Of a DNA stretch of 41,149 bases, positions 7,552-15,264 are shown in pieces. The stretch is from Pseudonocardia terrae (lineage in GTDB: Bacteria > Actinomycetota > Actinomycetes > Mycobacteriales > Pseudonocardiaceae): NCBI RefSeq assembly GCF_021343995.1, contig NZ_JAJTTE010000062.1, positions 1-41,149 of the forward strand. The letters are read 5' to 3'. How positions within the stretch are numbered: position 1 is the first letter of the stretch; the number at the start of each line of letters is the position of its first letter. The translations under genes and the position numbers were made by a program. The notes beneath the pieces were generated by a model that did not search any database, was not told the origin of the DNA, and saw only the letters and a list, made by a program, of their open reading frames with translations.

Positions 7552-8400
7552 ATGCCTCTCGCGCCCGACCTGCTCGGCACCCGCGGCGAGCCCGCGGAGT
7601 TCGCCTGGACCCGTGACGACGTGCTGCTCTATGCACTGGCCGTCGGCGCGGGGCAGGAGGACCCGCTCGACGAGCTCGCCTTCACCACGGACAACACCGA
7701 GGGCCTCGCGACCCTCGCGCTGCCGACCTACGCCGCGATCGTCACCCGCGGCGGCGGCGTGCCGCTCGGCGACATCGACCACACGAAGCTCGTGCACGCC
7801 GAGCAGTCCGTGCGGCTGCACGCGCCGCTGCCGGTGGAGGGCCGTGCGCGGGTGTCCGCGCAGGTCACCGGGGTGTACGACAAGGGCAGCGGGGCGCTCG
7901 TGGAGACCACCTGCGAGGCCGTCGACGCCACGACCGGCGCGCCGCTCGCCACCACCGTCGGCTCGGCGTTCATCCGCGGGGAGGGCGGCTTCGGCGGTCC
8001 GCGCGGCGGGGCACAGGCGCCGCCGCTCCCGGACGGCCCACCGGACCACCGGATCCCCTTCACCACCGCGCCGAACCAGGCGCTGGTCTACCGGTTGACC
8101 GGCGACCGCAACCCGCTGCACACGGACCCCGCCTTCGCGGCCCGCGGCGGCTTCGACCGGCCGATCCTGCACGGCATGTGCACGTACGGCTTCACCGCCC
8201 GCATCCTGCTGCGGACCGTCTGCGAGGGCGACCCGGCCCGGTTCGGCGCGATCGATGGCCGGTTCACCGCGCCCGTCTACCCCGGGGACCGGCTGACGGT
8301 GTCGATCTGGCGGGACGAGACCGGCGGGGCGGCCTTCCGCACGACCCGGGACTCCGACGGCGCCGTGGTCCTGGACCGCGGCCTCCTGAAGGCGGCGTGA
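7552..8400 (+). CDS. MaoC-like (R)-specific enoyl-CoA hydratase 2
   Basis: 282 residues from ATG at 7552, spaced 5 bp from AAGGAG. The protein is a double hot-dog hydratase: an N-terminal non-catalytic hot-dog half (about 1-145) and a C-terminal half with the hydratase-2 motif YRLTGDRNPLHTDPAFA at 180-196, giving the catalytic dyad Asp185/His190. RPILHGMCTYG (203-213) completes the family signature. It adds water to 2-enoyl-CoA to form (3R)-3-hydroxyacyl-CoA. Its stop overlaps the start of the SDR gene by ATGA, and together they reproduce the hydratase and dehydrogenase domains of the peroxisomal multifunctional enzyme type 2, suggesting beta-oxidation of branched or steroid side-chain acyl-CoAs. 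The real substrate cannot be read from the sequence. Confidence 0.92.
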   Translation: MPLAPDLLGTRGEPAEFAWTRDDVLLYALAVGAGQEDPLDELAFTTDNTEGLATLALPTYAAIVTRGGGVPLGDIDHTKLVHAEQSVRLHAPLPVEGRARVSAQVTGVYDKGSGALVETTCEAVDATTGAPLATTVGSAFIRGEGGFGGPRGGAQAPPLPDGPPDHRIPFTTAPNQALVYRLTGDRNPLHTDPAFAARGGFDRPILHGMCTYGFTARILLRTVCEGDPARFGAIDGRFTAPVYPGDRLTVSIWRDETGGAAFRTTRDSDGAVVLDRGLLKAA

Positions 8401-9329
8401 TGGGGGTCCTCGAGGGGCGGGTCGCTGTCGTCACCGGCGGCGCGAACGGGATCGGGGCCGCGATCTCCCGGCGCTTCGCCGCGGAGGGCGCGGCGGTCGT
8501 CGTCAACGACCTGGGCGGCGGGACGGACGGCAGTGGTGCCGACGCGGGCCGGGCCGAGGCCGTCGCCGCGGAGATCCGGGCGGCGGGCGGCCGGGCCGTC
8601 GCCGACGGCGGCGACATCTCCGACACCGCGACCGGCGTCCGGCTGGTGGAGGCCGCCGTGCGCGAGTTCGGCGCCCTGGACGTGCTCGTCAACGCGGCGG
8701 GCATCCTCCGCGACCGGATGATCTTCAACATGTCCGACGAGGAGTGGGACGACGTGATCCGCGTGCACCTGCGCGGGCACTTCTCCGCCTCCCGCGCGGC
8801 GGCCGCGCACTTCCGGGCGCAGCGCCGGCCCGACGGCCACTTCCGGATCGTCAACTTCACCTCGCACTCCGGGCTGGAGGGCTCGCCGGGGCAGGCCAAC
8901 TACGCCGCCGCGAAGATGGGGATCGTCGGGCTGACGTACTCGCTGGCCCAGGGGCTGTCCCGGTACGGCGTGACGGCCAACGCGATCGCCCCGGCGGCCG
9001 CGACCCGGCTCGTCGCGACGGTGGCGGAGAAGGACCGCGCGGTCGCCGACCGGCCGGTCGACGGGGACCCGGTCCGGTCCCCGGACAACATCGCCGAGCT
9101 CGCGCTCTACCTGGCGAGCGAGCGGTCGGACTGGTTGACCGGACGGGTGCTGGGCTCGGTGGGCTTCGACGTGAGCCTCTACGAGAACCCGACGGTCGTG
9201 GCCGAGGCGCACTCGGACGGCCCCTGGTCCTTCGACTACCTGGCCGCGGCGCTGGAGAAGGACGTCCGGGCCGTCGCCGACGGCCTGCCGCCCAGCCTCT
9301 TCGCGGACCAGATCGCCCGGCGGTCCTGA
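8400..9329 (+). CDS. SDR 3-hydroxyacyl-CoA dehydrogenase, 17-beta-HSD4-like
   Basis: 309 residues from ATG at 8400, which shares bases with the hydratase stop. Classical short-chain dehydrogenase marks: TGGANGIG (12-19) cofactor loop, NAAG (98-101), and the catalytic Ser (NFTSHSG, 152-158), Tyr168 and Lys172 in YAAAK. An Asp after strand 2 (VVVNDLGGG) points to NAD+. The GGGTDGSGAD insert after strand 2 and the length of about 300 residues match the dehydrogenase domain of the peroxisomal multifunctional enzyme type 2 and mycobacterial Hsd4-like proteins. It likely oxidises the (3R)-hydroxyacyl-CoA made by the neighbouring hydratase. The gene is convergent with the MFS exporter; palindromic repeats fill the 88 bp between them. 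Confidence 0.92.
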   Translation: MGVLEGRVAVVTGGANGIGAAISRRFAAEGAAVVVNDLGGGTDGSGADAGRAEAVAAEIRAAGGRAVADGGDISDTATGVRLVEAAVREFGALDVLVNAAGILRDRMIFNMSDEEWDDVIRVHLRGHFSASRAAAAHFRAQRRPDGHFRIVNFTSHSGLEGSPGQANYAAAKMGIVGLTYSLAQGLSRYGVTANAIAPAAATRLVATVAEKDRAVADRPVDGDPVRSPDNIAELALYLASERSDWLTGRVLGSVGFDVSLYENPTVVAEAHSDGPWSFDYLAAALEKDVRAVADGLPPSLFADQIARRS

Positions 9330-9333
9330 CGCC

Positions 9334-9437
9334 CACATCATGGAACCATGGTGTGCGTCCGGTCCGGGGAATTGCGCATCATGGTTCCATAACGCGCTGA
9401 GAGCCCGATTGTTCGCATTATGGTTCCATAACGCGCT
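9334..9437. repeat. Three palindromic repeats between convergent genes
   Basis: Three copies of a 22-bp imperfect palindrome with the core ATGGWWCCAT lie at 9334-9355, 9375-9396 and 9414-9435 (cores start at 9340, 9381 and 9420, so 41 and 39 bp apart). The last two are direct repeats over 24 bp (9375-9398 and 9414-9437) with one difference. Each can pair over eight or nine of ten positions around a two-base centre. The third copy contains the stop codon of the MFS gene. They may act as bidirectional terminators. Confidence 0.7.
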
Positions 9438-10926
9438 CGGGAATGGTCGGTGCGGGGACGGCGACGGGCGCCGCCGCGCGGGGTCGGAGCAGGAAGGCGG
9501 CGACGAGGGCCCCGAGGAAGGCCAGGACCGCCGAGACCTCGAGGGCCAGCCGCACGCCGGTGGTCTGGGCGACGGCGTAGGCCGCCTGCACGGCGTCGGC
9601 CGAGGTCAGCGCGGCCGCGCCGTGCAGGTCGCCTGCCGCGAGCAGGTCGGCGGCGACCGGCAGCTCGGTGCGGGCCGAGGCCAGCGCGCCCGCGTGGATG
9701 ATCGCGCCGAGCATGGCGATGCCCAGCGCGTTGCCGAGCTGCCGCGCGGTGTTGGCCGCGCCCGCGGCGACCCCGCTGCGCTCCGGCGGCACACCGACCA
9801 CCGCGGCGGCGCCGAGCGCGGGGTTGGCCAGGCCCATGCCGAGCCCGGCGAGGACGAACCCGGGCAGCAGGAGCGGGAACGTCCACGACGTCTGCACGAA
9901 GGCCAGGGCGGCGAGCCCGGCCGCGGAGAGTCCGAGCCCGGCGGTGAGCCGCGTGCGCAGCGAGAACCGCGCCCCGATCCGGGCGCCGGAGAGGGCGACG
10001 AGGGTGGACAGCAGCGTCGCCGGGAGGAACCACAGACCGGCCTGCAGCGCCGAGAGCCCGAACACCACCTGCAGGTAGGGGCCGAGCAGCACCAGCATCG
10101 AGAGGATCGACAGCGCCATCGCCATGCCCGCGACCAGGCCGCCGGCGTAGGTCGGCAGGCGGAGGAGCCCGACGTCGAACATCGGCACTGCGCGCCGGCG
10201 CTGCTGCAGGACGAAGACCGGCAGCAGCACCACGGCGAGCCCGAAGGCGATCCACACCCGTGGGGCGGAGGCGTCGGCGCCGGCCCAGCTCACGCCCAGG
10301 ATCAGCCCGCCGAGCCCGACCGTGAGGAGCACGGTCCCGACCAGGTCGAACCGACCGCGGGCGGCCCCGCGGGGCGTGGGGAGGGCGAGGACGCCGAGCA
10401 GCGCGGCCGCGGCCGCGACGGCGGCGAGCACGGCGAACGCCGGCCGCCACCGCCCGAACTCCAGCGCGAGTCCCGCCCCGACCGGTCCGCTCGAGAGCCC
10501 CGCACCGATCGCCGCGCCCCACAGCGCGACCGCGGCGGCCCGCCGCTGCGGCTCGACCGCGGCGGCGACCAGGCTCAGCGACGACGCCATCAGGGCCGCT
10601 CCCGCCCCGCCCTCCGCGATCCGGGCGGCGACGAGCAGGGGCACGCTCGTCGCGAGGGCACAGCCGGCGGAGAAGACCGCGAAACCGATCATCGCGCCGA
10701 TCCACACCCGGGCGGCGCCGAAGCGGTCGGCGAGCGAGCCACCGGTGAGCAGGAAGGCGCCGAGGCCGAGGGCGTACCCGCTGACCAGCAGGTTCAGCTC
10801 GGCGATCCCGACGCCCAGGTCCGCCCCGATCGCCGGCAGCGCCACGATCGGCAGCGGGAAGCTCGCGAACACCACGAACGGGGCGAGCGCCGCGGCGCCG
10901 ATGGTGACGAGCTGAGTTTTCGACAC
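9418..10926 (-). CDS. MFS drug-efflux transporter, DHA2/EmrB-QacA type
   Basis: 502 residues from a GTG at 10926, ending in the palindromic repeat at 9418. The sequence gives about fourteen membrane helices, the number typical of the DHA2 drug:H+ antiporter group. The loop after helix 2 carries GGSLADRFGAARVW, the conserved motif A (G-x-L-a-D-r-x-G-r). GLSSGPVGAGLALEFGRWRPAF corresponds to motif C (the antiporter motif) in helix 5 followed by the W-R-W type loop. Such pumps sit in the cytoplasmic membrane and expel drugs, dyes or the cell's own products using the proton gradient. No adjacent regulator is present; the upstream region is the repeat island at 10927-12017. Substrate unknown. Confidence 0.92.
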   Translation of the reverse strand: MSKTQLVTIGAAALAPFVVFASFPLPIVALPAIGADLGVGIAELNLLVSGYALGLGAFLLTGGSLADRFGAARVWIGAMIGFAVFSAGCALATSVPLLVAARIAEGGAGAALMASSLSLVAAAVEPQRRAAAVALWGAAIGAGLSSGPVGAGLALEFGRWRPAFAVLAAVAAAAALLGVLALPTPRGAARGRFDLVGTVLLTVGLGGLILGVSWAGADASAPRVWIAFGLAVVLLPVFVLQQRRRAVPMFDVGLLRLPTYAGGLVAGMAMALSILSMLVLLGPYLQVVFGLSALQAGLWFLPATLLSTLVALSGARIGARFSLRTRLTAGLGLSAAGLAALAFVQTSWTFPLLLPGFVLAGLGMGLANPALGAAAVVGVPPERSGVAAGAANTARQLGNALGIAMLGAIIHAGALASARTELPVAADLLAAGDLHGAAALTSADAVQAAYAVAQTTGVRLALEVSAVLAFLGALVAAFLLRPRAAAPVAVPAPTIPERVMEP

Positions 10927-11290
10927 GAACTCAAGCTACGGACGTGGGCGTGGGGCGTCAACGGGCTTCTCCTGGCTGCACGGAGCGGCGATCAGCTCCA
11001 CGACCGCCCGTGATCGTCGGTGTGGCGCAGGGAGGGTCGCAGCCGGAACACCGACTGCACGGGAACGGCGATCAGCTGGCGTCGGTGGCGATCACGATCA
11101 ATGAAGGGGGGATGTGATGAGCGAGACCGCTCGTACACGGAGACGGTGATCAGGCGTGGGCGGCGGCTGACGTGGGCGGCGGCAGCACCATCGCCCCGTG
11201 ATCGGCGGCGCTGCACAGGGAGCGCCGTGAACGCACACGCCCTACACGGAACCGGCGATCAGCCGTCGGAACGGATGCTGTCCGGGCCCC

Positions 11291-11413
11291 GCGGCCGCCG
11301 AGCCCACCAACGTCGGCGGCGACCTTACGATCGACGACGGCTCGGCCTTCGCCACCGGCGGCAACGCGGGCGTCGACAACAGCGACAACAGCATGCGTCC
11401 CGGCGACAGCTGA
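11291..11413 (+). pseudogene. Remnant of a small secreted-protein gene
   Basis: A frame without start codon encodes AAAEPTNVGGDLTIDDGS and continues through SAFATGGNAGVDNSDNSM to a TGA at 11411-11413. Third codon positions are nearly all G or C, as in real genes here, and the AAA-EP junction looks like a signal-peptidase site at the end of a lost signal peptide. Upstream the frame runs into repeat-unit sequence (from about 11228). This suggests a small exported protein whose 5' end was replaced by island B repeats. Chance cannot be excluded because only about 40 codons remain. Confidence 0.4.
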
Positions 11414-11573
11414 CGTGGGCCCCCGGGCGGGCCCGATGGCGGGCATGATCGGCGACAGTGTGCAGGGACGGTCATGAGCGGAGCCGCTGCTGCACGGAAA
11501 CGGCGATCAGCTCTGCCGGCCACCACCCGTGGTCGCCGGTTGGGTGCAGAGAGGGCCGGTGTCGGAACCCTAG

Positions 11574-11772
11574 CTGCACGGGGACAGCGATCAGCTCGTG
11601 CCGGTGGTCGCCTGGTCAGCCATAACGTGCGGAACCGGCGGGAACGAGACCACCTCTGCACGGGTCCGACGATCAGCTCGTGCCGGTGGTCGCCTGGTCA
11701 GCCATAACGTGCGGAACCGAAGGGAACGAGACCACCTCTGCACGGGTCCGACGATCAGCTCGTGCCGGTGGT
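11574..11772. repeat. 82-bp tandem repeat, 2.4 copies
   Basis: Copies start at 11574, 11656 and 11738. The first two differ mainly at a few positions after CTGCACGGG and near their ends; the third stops matching after GTGCCGGTGGT. This is a recent local duplication inside island B and contains one GATC-pair unit per period. Confidence 0.85.
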
Positions 11773-12017
11773 GCTGGTGATCGGCAGTTGTGGAGCGACG
11801 TACGCGCCCGGCGGCTCGCACACGCGCCGGCGTCGGTGGCGGCCCGGTGATCAGCGATCTTGTGCGGAACGGTTATGCGCAAGAGCGCTGCACGGAACAG
11901 CGATCAGCTCGTGCCGGTCGTGCTCGTGATCGGCGCCGGTGTGCCGGGACGGCTGCGGGCGGCGCCATTGCCGCACGAGAGCCGCGATCGGCGGCTCCGC
12001 ACACCAGGTCGCGCGGG

Positions 12018-12731
12018 TCAGCCGGGGCGGGCGTCGAGGACCCGGAAGAGGTTGCGGAGCCGGTAGCCGTCGCCGTGGCGGCGCGGGGCGAAGGCGGCGA
12101 GCACCGCGTCGCGGACCGCGGCCGGGCCCGCCCGGTTGACCGCGAACCGCCCGATGTCCGCGGTGAGCAGGGGGCCGACCAGCGCGTCCTCGTCGGGGTA
12201 GTCGAAGGGGCACTCCACCTCGTCGAGCGCGAGGACCTCGAGGCCGGCGGTCGTGGCGATCTTCCGGAAGCGGTCGGGATCCGTCAGCGGGGGTGGGCCG
12301 GCGGGCGCGCGGCGGGCCCCGCGCGGCGGGAGGAACGGGGCGAGGGCCTCGCCGAAGAGCCGGACGTCGGACTCCTGCTCGCGGCCCCAGACCGTCGCGC
12401 GGACCCGCCCGCCGACCCGCGCCGCCTCCTTCAGGACCTTGAGCGGGTTGGTGACGTGCGCCAGCACCTGGACCAGTGCGACCAGGTCGTAGGACCCCGT
12501 GAGCTGGTGGGCGTCGCCGATCTCGAACGTCGCCGTCGGCACCTCGCGCCGGGCGGCCGCGACGGCGGAGCGGTCCGCGTCGAGGCCGGTCACCGTGAGC
12601 CCGCGTGCCGCGGCGAAGGCGGCGAACACGCCCGGCCCGCACCCGACGTCGAGCACCGACGCGCCCTCCGGGACACCGGCCAGCACGCGCTCGTACAGCG
12701 GCTCGCCCCAGCCCGCAGGCCCCTCGCTCAC
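12018..12731 (-). CDS. Class I SAM-dependent methyltransferase
   Basis: 237 residues from a GTG at 12731. Motif I is VLDVGCGPGVFAAFA (about 27-41), followed by LTVTGLDADRSAV with the acidic residue that binds the ribose of S-adenosylmethionine, then IGDAHQL and DLVALVQVLAHVTNPL as motifs II to IV. This matches the UbiE/Methyltransf_11 group of small-molecule methyltransferases. The C-terminal half (FRKIATTAGLEV, VECPFDYPDE) is the usual variable cap. A glycine-poor Pro/Ala/Arg insertion at about 133-150 is not typical of the core. The substrate is unknown. It is transcribed toward island B, with no clear operon partner. Confidence 0.88.
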   Translation of the reverse strand: MSEGPAGWGEPLYERVLAGVPEGASVLDVGCGPGVFAAFAAARGLTVTGLDADRSAVAAARREVPTATFEIGDAHQLTGSYDLVALVQVLAHVTNPLKVLKEAARVGGRVRATVWGREQESDVRLFGEALAPFLPPRGARRAPAGPPPLTDPDRFRKIATTAGLEVLALDEVECPFDYPDEDALVGPLLTADIGRFAVNRAGPAAVRDAVLAAFAPRRHGDGYRLRNLFRVLDARPG

Positions 12732-12819
12732 CCGCCCGAGCCTAGCCGGACGTGGCGCAGTCCACGATCACCTGCCGCCGGTCGAGAAGCCCTCGGCATG
12801 ATCGATCGCTGCGCTCCCG

Positions 12820-13161
12820 TCACTTCGGCGGCAGCGTCCGCACGAACCCCACCCCCTCGGCGACCCAGCGGGCGAGGTCGGCGTCGGGGAGGTCGTCGAC
12901 GTCGGGCCGGCCGGCCACTCGCAGCCAGCCGTCCATCTCGCGGCCCTGCATGACCATCCGCTCGACGCCGGGGAGCGCGACGAGCTCCGGCGCGCGGTCC
13001 GGATCCACCCGGACCATCAGCCCGCCCCGCCCGCTGGCGGCGACGGCCATGTGCCCGCCGAGCAGGAAGGCGAGCCCGCCGAACATCCGCTTCTCGGTCA
13101 GCCCCGGCTCGTCCGCCAGCAGGGTGCGGATCCGCGCGGCGAGACCCTCGTCGTAGGTCAT
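12820..13161 (-). CDS. TfoX/Sxy N-terminal-domain protein
   Basis: 113 residues from ATG at 13161. The whole protein is a single TfoX-N domain: it starts with a helix (YDEGLAARIRTLLAD), then the hallmark KRMFGGLAFLLGGHMAVAAS and the following RVDPDR segment. In Gammaproteobacteria TfoX/Sxy activates competence genes, but in actinobacteria stand-alone domains of this size are common and their function is not established. It is transcribed in the same direction as the MetE-like gene, whose stop is 83 bp upstream, and the two may be co-transcribed. Confidence 0.85.
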   Translation of the reverse strand: MTYDEGLAARIRTLLADEPGLTEKRMFGGLAFLLGGHMAVAASGRGGLMVRVDPDRAPELVALPGVERMVMQGREMDGWLRVAGRPDVDDLPDADLARWVAEGVGFVRTLPPK

Positions 13162-13202
13162 GCGCGCACGGTAGCGCCGGACCCCGACAGAACCGGCTAC
13201 CC

Positions 13203-13259
13203 GACGTCAGGCCCGACGTCAGCCCCCGACGTCAGCCCCCGACGTCAGCCCCAGACGTC
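13203..13259. repeat. 13-bp tandem repeat covering a stop codon
   Basis: GACGTC starts at 13203, 13215, 13228, 13241 and 13254, giving units of GACGTCAGCCCCC with a period of 12-13 bp. The first unit lies within the end of the MetE-like gene (stop at 13245-13247), so the last codons of that gene have been duplicated downstream of its stop. Confidence 0.85.
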
Positions 13260-14348
13260 CTCCGCGACCTGCACGATCAGGCGGAGCTTGGCGATCTCCT
13301 CGTCGACGGTCAGCGTGTTGCCCTCCACGGTCGACGAGAAGCCGCACTGCGGCGACAGGCAGAGCTGGTCGAGCGGGACGTACTTCGCGGCCTCGTCGAT
13401 GCGGCGCTTGAGGGTGTCGGCGTCCTCGAGCCGGCCGTTCTTGGTGGTCACGAGCCCGAGCACCACCTGCTTGCCCGGCGGGACGTACCGCAGCGGGGCG
13501 AACCCGCCGGAGCGCTCGTCGTCGAACTCGCAGAAGAAGCCGTCGACCATGAGCCCGCCGAACAACGCCTCGGCCACGAAGTCGTAGCCGCCCTCCGCGG
13601 CCCACGAGGACCGGTAGTTGCCGCGGCACATGTGGGTGGTGATCCGCATGCCCTCCGGCTTGTCCGCGATGGCGGCGTTGATCTGGCGGATGTAGCGCTC
13701 GTGGAGGTGGTCGGCGTCGTCGGCCGCGTGCTCGGCCCGCTGGGCGGGGTCGTTGAGGTAGGCGAGGCTGGTGTCGTCGAGCTGCAGGTAGCGGCAGCCG
13801 AGCTCGCCGAGGGCGCGGACCTCGTCGGCGTAGGCGGCCGACAGGTCCGCCCAGAACTCCTCGACGTCCGGGTACACCGAGCGGTCGATCGCCGCCGTGC
13901 CGCCGCGGTAGTGGACCATGCTCGGCGACGGGATCGTCAGCTTCGGCACCGCGCTCGTGGTGCAGGAGGCGAGGAACCGGAAGGCGTCGGCGAAGATCGG
14001 CTCGCGGAGCCGGACCTTCTCGGTGATCGCGAGACCGGCCGAGGTGAAGGCGCCCTCCCCCTCGGCGTTGACCATCCGCACCCGGATCTGCTCGTCCGTC
14101 TTCGTGACGCCGCCGAGCTGGTAGATGAAGTCCATGTGCCAGGAGGTGCGGCGGAACTCGCCGTCCGTGGCGGACCGCAGCCCGATCTCCTCCTGCAGCC
14201 GGACGACGTCGCGGATCGCCTCGTCCTCCACCGCCTCCAGCTCGGGCGAGCCGGGCGCGTACTGCGCCCGGGCGTCGAGCAGGGCCTTCGGTCGCAGGAG
14301 GCTGCCGACGTGGTCGGCGCGGAACGGGGGTTCGGTGCGGAGCGCCAT
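13245..14348 (-). CDS. MetE-like cobalamin-independent methyltransferase (catalytic domain only)
   Basis: 367 residues from ATG at 14348; a longer frame exists but FRADHVGSLLRP, the family N-terminus, begins just after this Met. The protein corresponds to the C-terminal catalytic half of methionine synthase MetE, as in the YxjG/YxjH-type single-domain enzymes. Zinc-site residues are visible: HMCRGN (His and Cys), Glu in FFCEFDDE, and Cys in LCLSPQCGFSS. YLQLDDTSLAY is the conserved Asp strand. It should transfer a methyl group to a thiol such as homocysteine; lacking the N-terminal half that binds polyglutamyl-folate in MetE, it may use a different methyl donor. It is divergent from the LLM oxidoreductase, 67 bp away. 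Its 3' end carries the tandem repeat. Confidence 0.9.
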   Translation of the reverse strand: MALRTEPPFRADHVGSLLRPKALLDARAQYAPGSPELEAVEDEAIRDVVRLQEEIGLRSATDGEFRRTSWHMDFIYQLGGVTKTDEQIRVRMVNAEGEGAFTSAGLAITEKVRLREPIFADAFRFLASCTTSAVPKLTIPSPSMVHYRGGTAAIDRSVYPDVEEFWADLSAAYADEVRALGELGCRYLQLDDTSLAYLNDPAQRAEHAADDADHLHERYIRQINAAIADKPEGMRITTHMCRGNYRSSWAAEGGYDFVAEALFGGLMVDGFFCEFDDERSGGFAPLRYVPPGKQVVLGLVTTKNGRLEDADTLKRRIDEAAKYVPLDQLCLSPQCGFSSTVEGNTLTVDEEIAKLRLIVQVAEDVWG

Positions 14349-14415
14349 GGCCAGAACGTAACGCGCGGCACGCAGGTGTGGCGCGACGGAACCGCCGGGA
14401 TGGCACAGTCCGACC

Positions 14416-15264
14416 ATGGACATCGGCGTCAGCACCTTCCTCACCGACTACGGCATCGACCCGCTGGTCCTCGCCCGGGGCGTCGAGGAGCGCGGCTTCT
14501 CGGCGCTGTTCCTCACCGAGCACACGCACATCCCGACGAGCCGGCGCTCCCCGTGGCCGGCGGGCGGCGAGCTGCCGCGGCAGTACAGCCACACCTACGA
14601 CCCCTTCGTCGCACTCGCCGCGATGGCGGCCGTGACCAGCAGGATCGCGCTGGGTACCGGCGTGACGCTGATCAACCAGCACCACCCGATCAACCTCGCC
14701 AAGCAGGTGGCGAGCGTGGAGCGGCTCGCGCCGGGACGGGTGGAGCTGGGCGTCGGGCCGGGCTGGAACAAGGAGGAGATGGCGCACCACGGCATCGACC
14801 CGCGGCAGCGCACCGCGCAGATGCTGGAGCGGATCGAGGCGCTGCGTGCGATCTGGACGCAGGACGAGGCGGAGTACCACGGCGAGTTCGTCGACTTCGA
14901 CCCGCTCTGGTCCTGGCCGAAGCCGACGGCCGCGCCGCCCGTGCTCCTCGGCGGCGGCGGCCCGACGGTGCTCGACCGGGTCCTGTCGCACGGCGACGGC
15001 TGGATCCCGCTGCGGGTCCGGCTGCGCGAGCTCGACGCCTTCGCGGAGCGGGTCACCGAGCTGCGCCGCCGCACGGCCGACGCCGGCCGGGACCACCTGC
15101 CCGTGACGATCTTCGGGGCCGTGCCGAAGCCCGACGCCCTGGACTCCTACGCGAAGGCGGGCGTCGACCGGGTGCTGTTCACCCTCCCGGACCGGGACGG
15201 CCCGGATGCCGAGGCGGAGACCCTGGCCGAGCTCGACACCCTGGCGCGCCTGCTCACACGGTGA
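14416..15264 (+). CDS. Luciferase-like (LLM class) F420-dependent oxidoreductase
   Basis: 282 residues from ATG at 14416. The sequence is a luciferase-like TIM barrel: MDIGVSTFLTDY strand 1, FLTEHTHIP after strand 2, IALGTGVTLINQHHPI and the family motif RVELGVGPGWNKEEM. These marks belong to the F420-dependent LLM subfamily common in actinobacteria, which performs hydride transfers to small organic substrates with reduced coenzyme F420; FMN use cannot be excluded. The ribosome site is weak. Its end overlaps the convergent IclR regulator by 11 bp (15254-15264). It may be controlled by that IclR protein or belong with the MetE-like gene, but neither link is proven. Confidence 0.9.
   Translation: MDIGVSTFLTDYGIDPLVLARGVEERGFSALFLTEHTHIPTSRRSPWPAGGELPRQYSHTYDPFVALAAMAAVTSRIALGTGVTLINQHHPINLAKQVASVERLAPGRVELGVGPGWNKEEMAHHGIDPRQRTAQMLERIEALRAIWTQDEAEYHGEFVDFDPLWSWPKPTAAPPVLLGGGGPTVLDRVLSHGDGWIPLRVRLRELDAFAERVTELRRRTADAGRDHLPVTIFGAVPKPDALDSYAKAGVDRVLFTLPDRDGPDAEAETLAELDTLARLLTR

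Larger units (their letters stand above)
10976..11992. repeat. Array of palindromic GATC-pair repeats (island B)
   Basis: The 1.1 kb between the MFS exporter and the methyltransferase contains no intact gene but at least eight repeat units. Each has two GATC sites (or one mutated to GGTC) 57-58 bp apart: 11012/11070, 11090/11148, 11200/11257, 11447/11505, 11531/11589, 11614/11671, 11696/11753 and 11928/11986. Left ends read TGATCGSCG-N5-GTGCAG and right ends CTGCAC-N6-CGGCGATCA, which are inverted copies of each other, so every unit is a large imperfect palindrome. The right-end motif CTGCACGG...GATCAG recurs nine times (starts 10976, 11055, 11133, 11242, 11490, 11574, 11656, 11738, 11888), often about 80 bp apart. 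Related units occur at 29107-29554. Confidence 0.8.

Noticed and set aside
11020..11448. 142-codon plus-strand frame in island B
   Set aside because: Arg-rich translation of repeat units with no ribosome site or family; it is in another frame than the gene remnant.
10976..11992. CRISPR array
   Set aside because: Repeat ends alternate as inverted pairs, intervening sequences are related to each other rather than unique, unit spacing is irregular and no cas gene is present.
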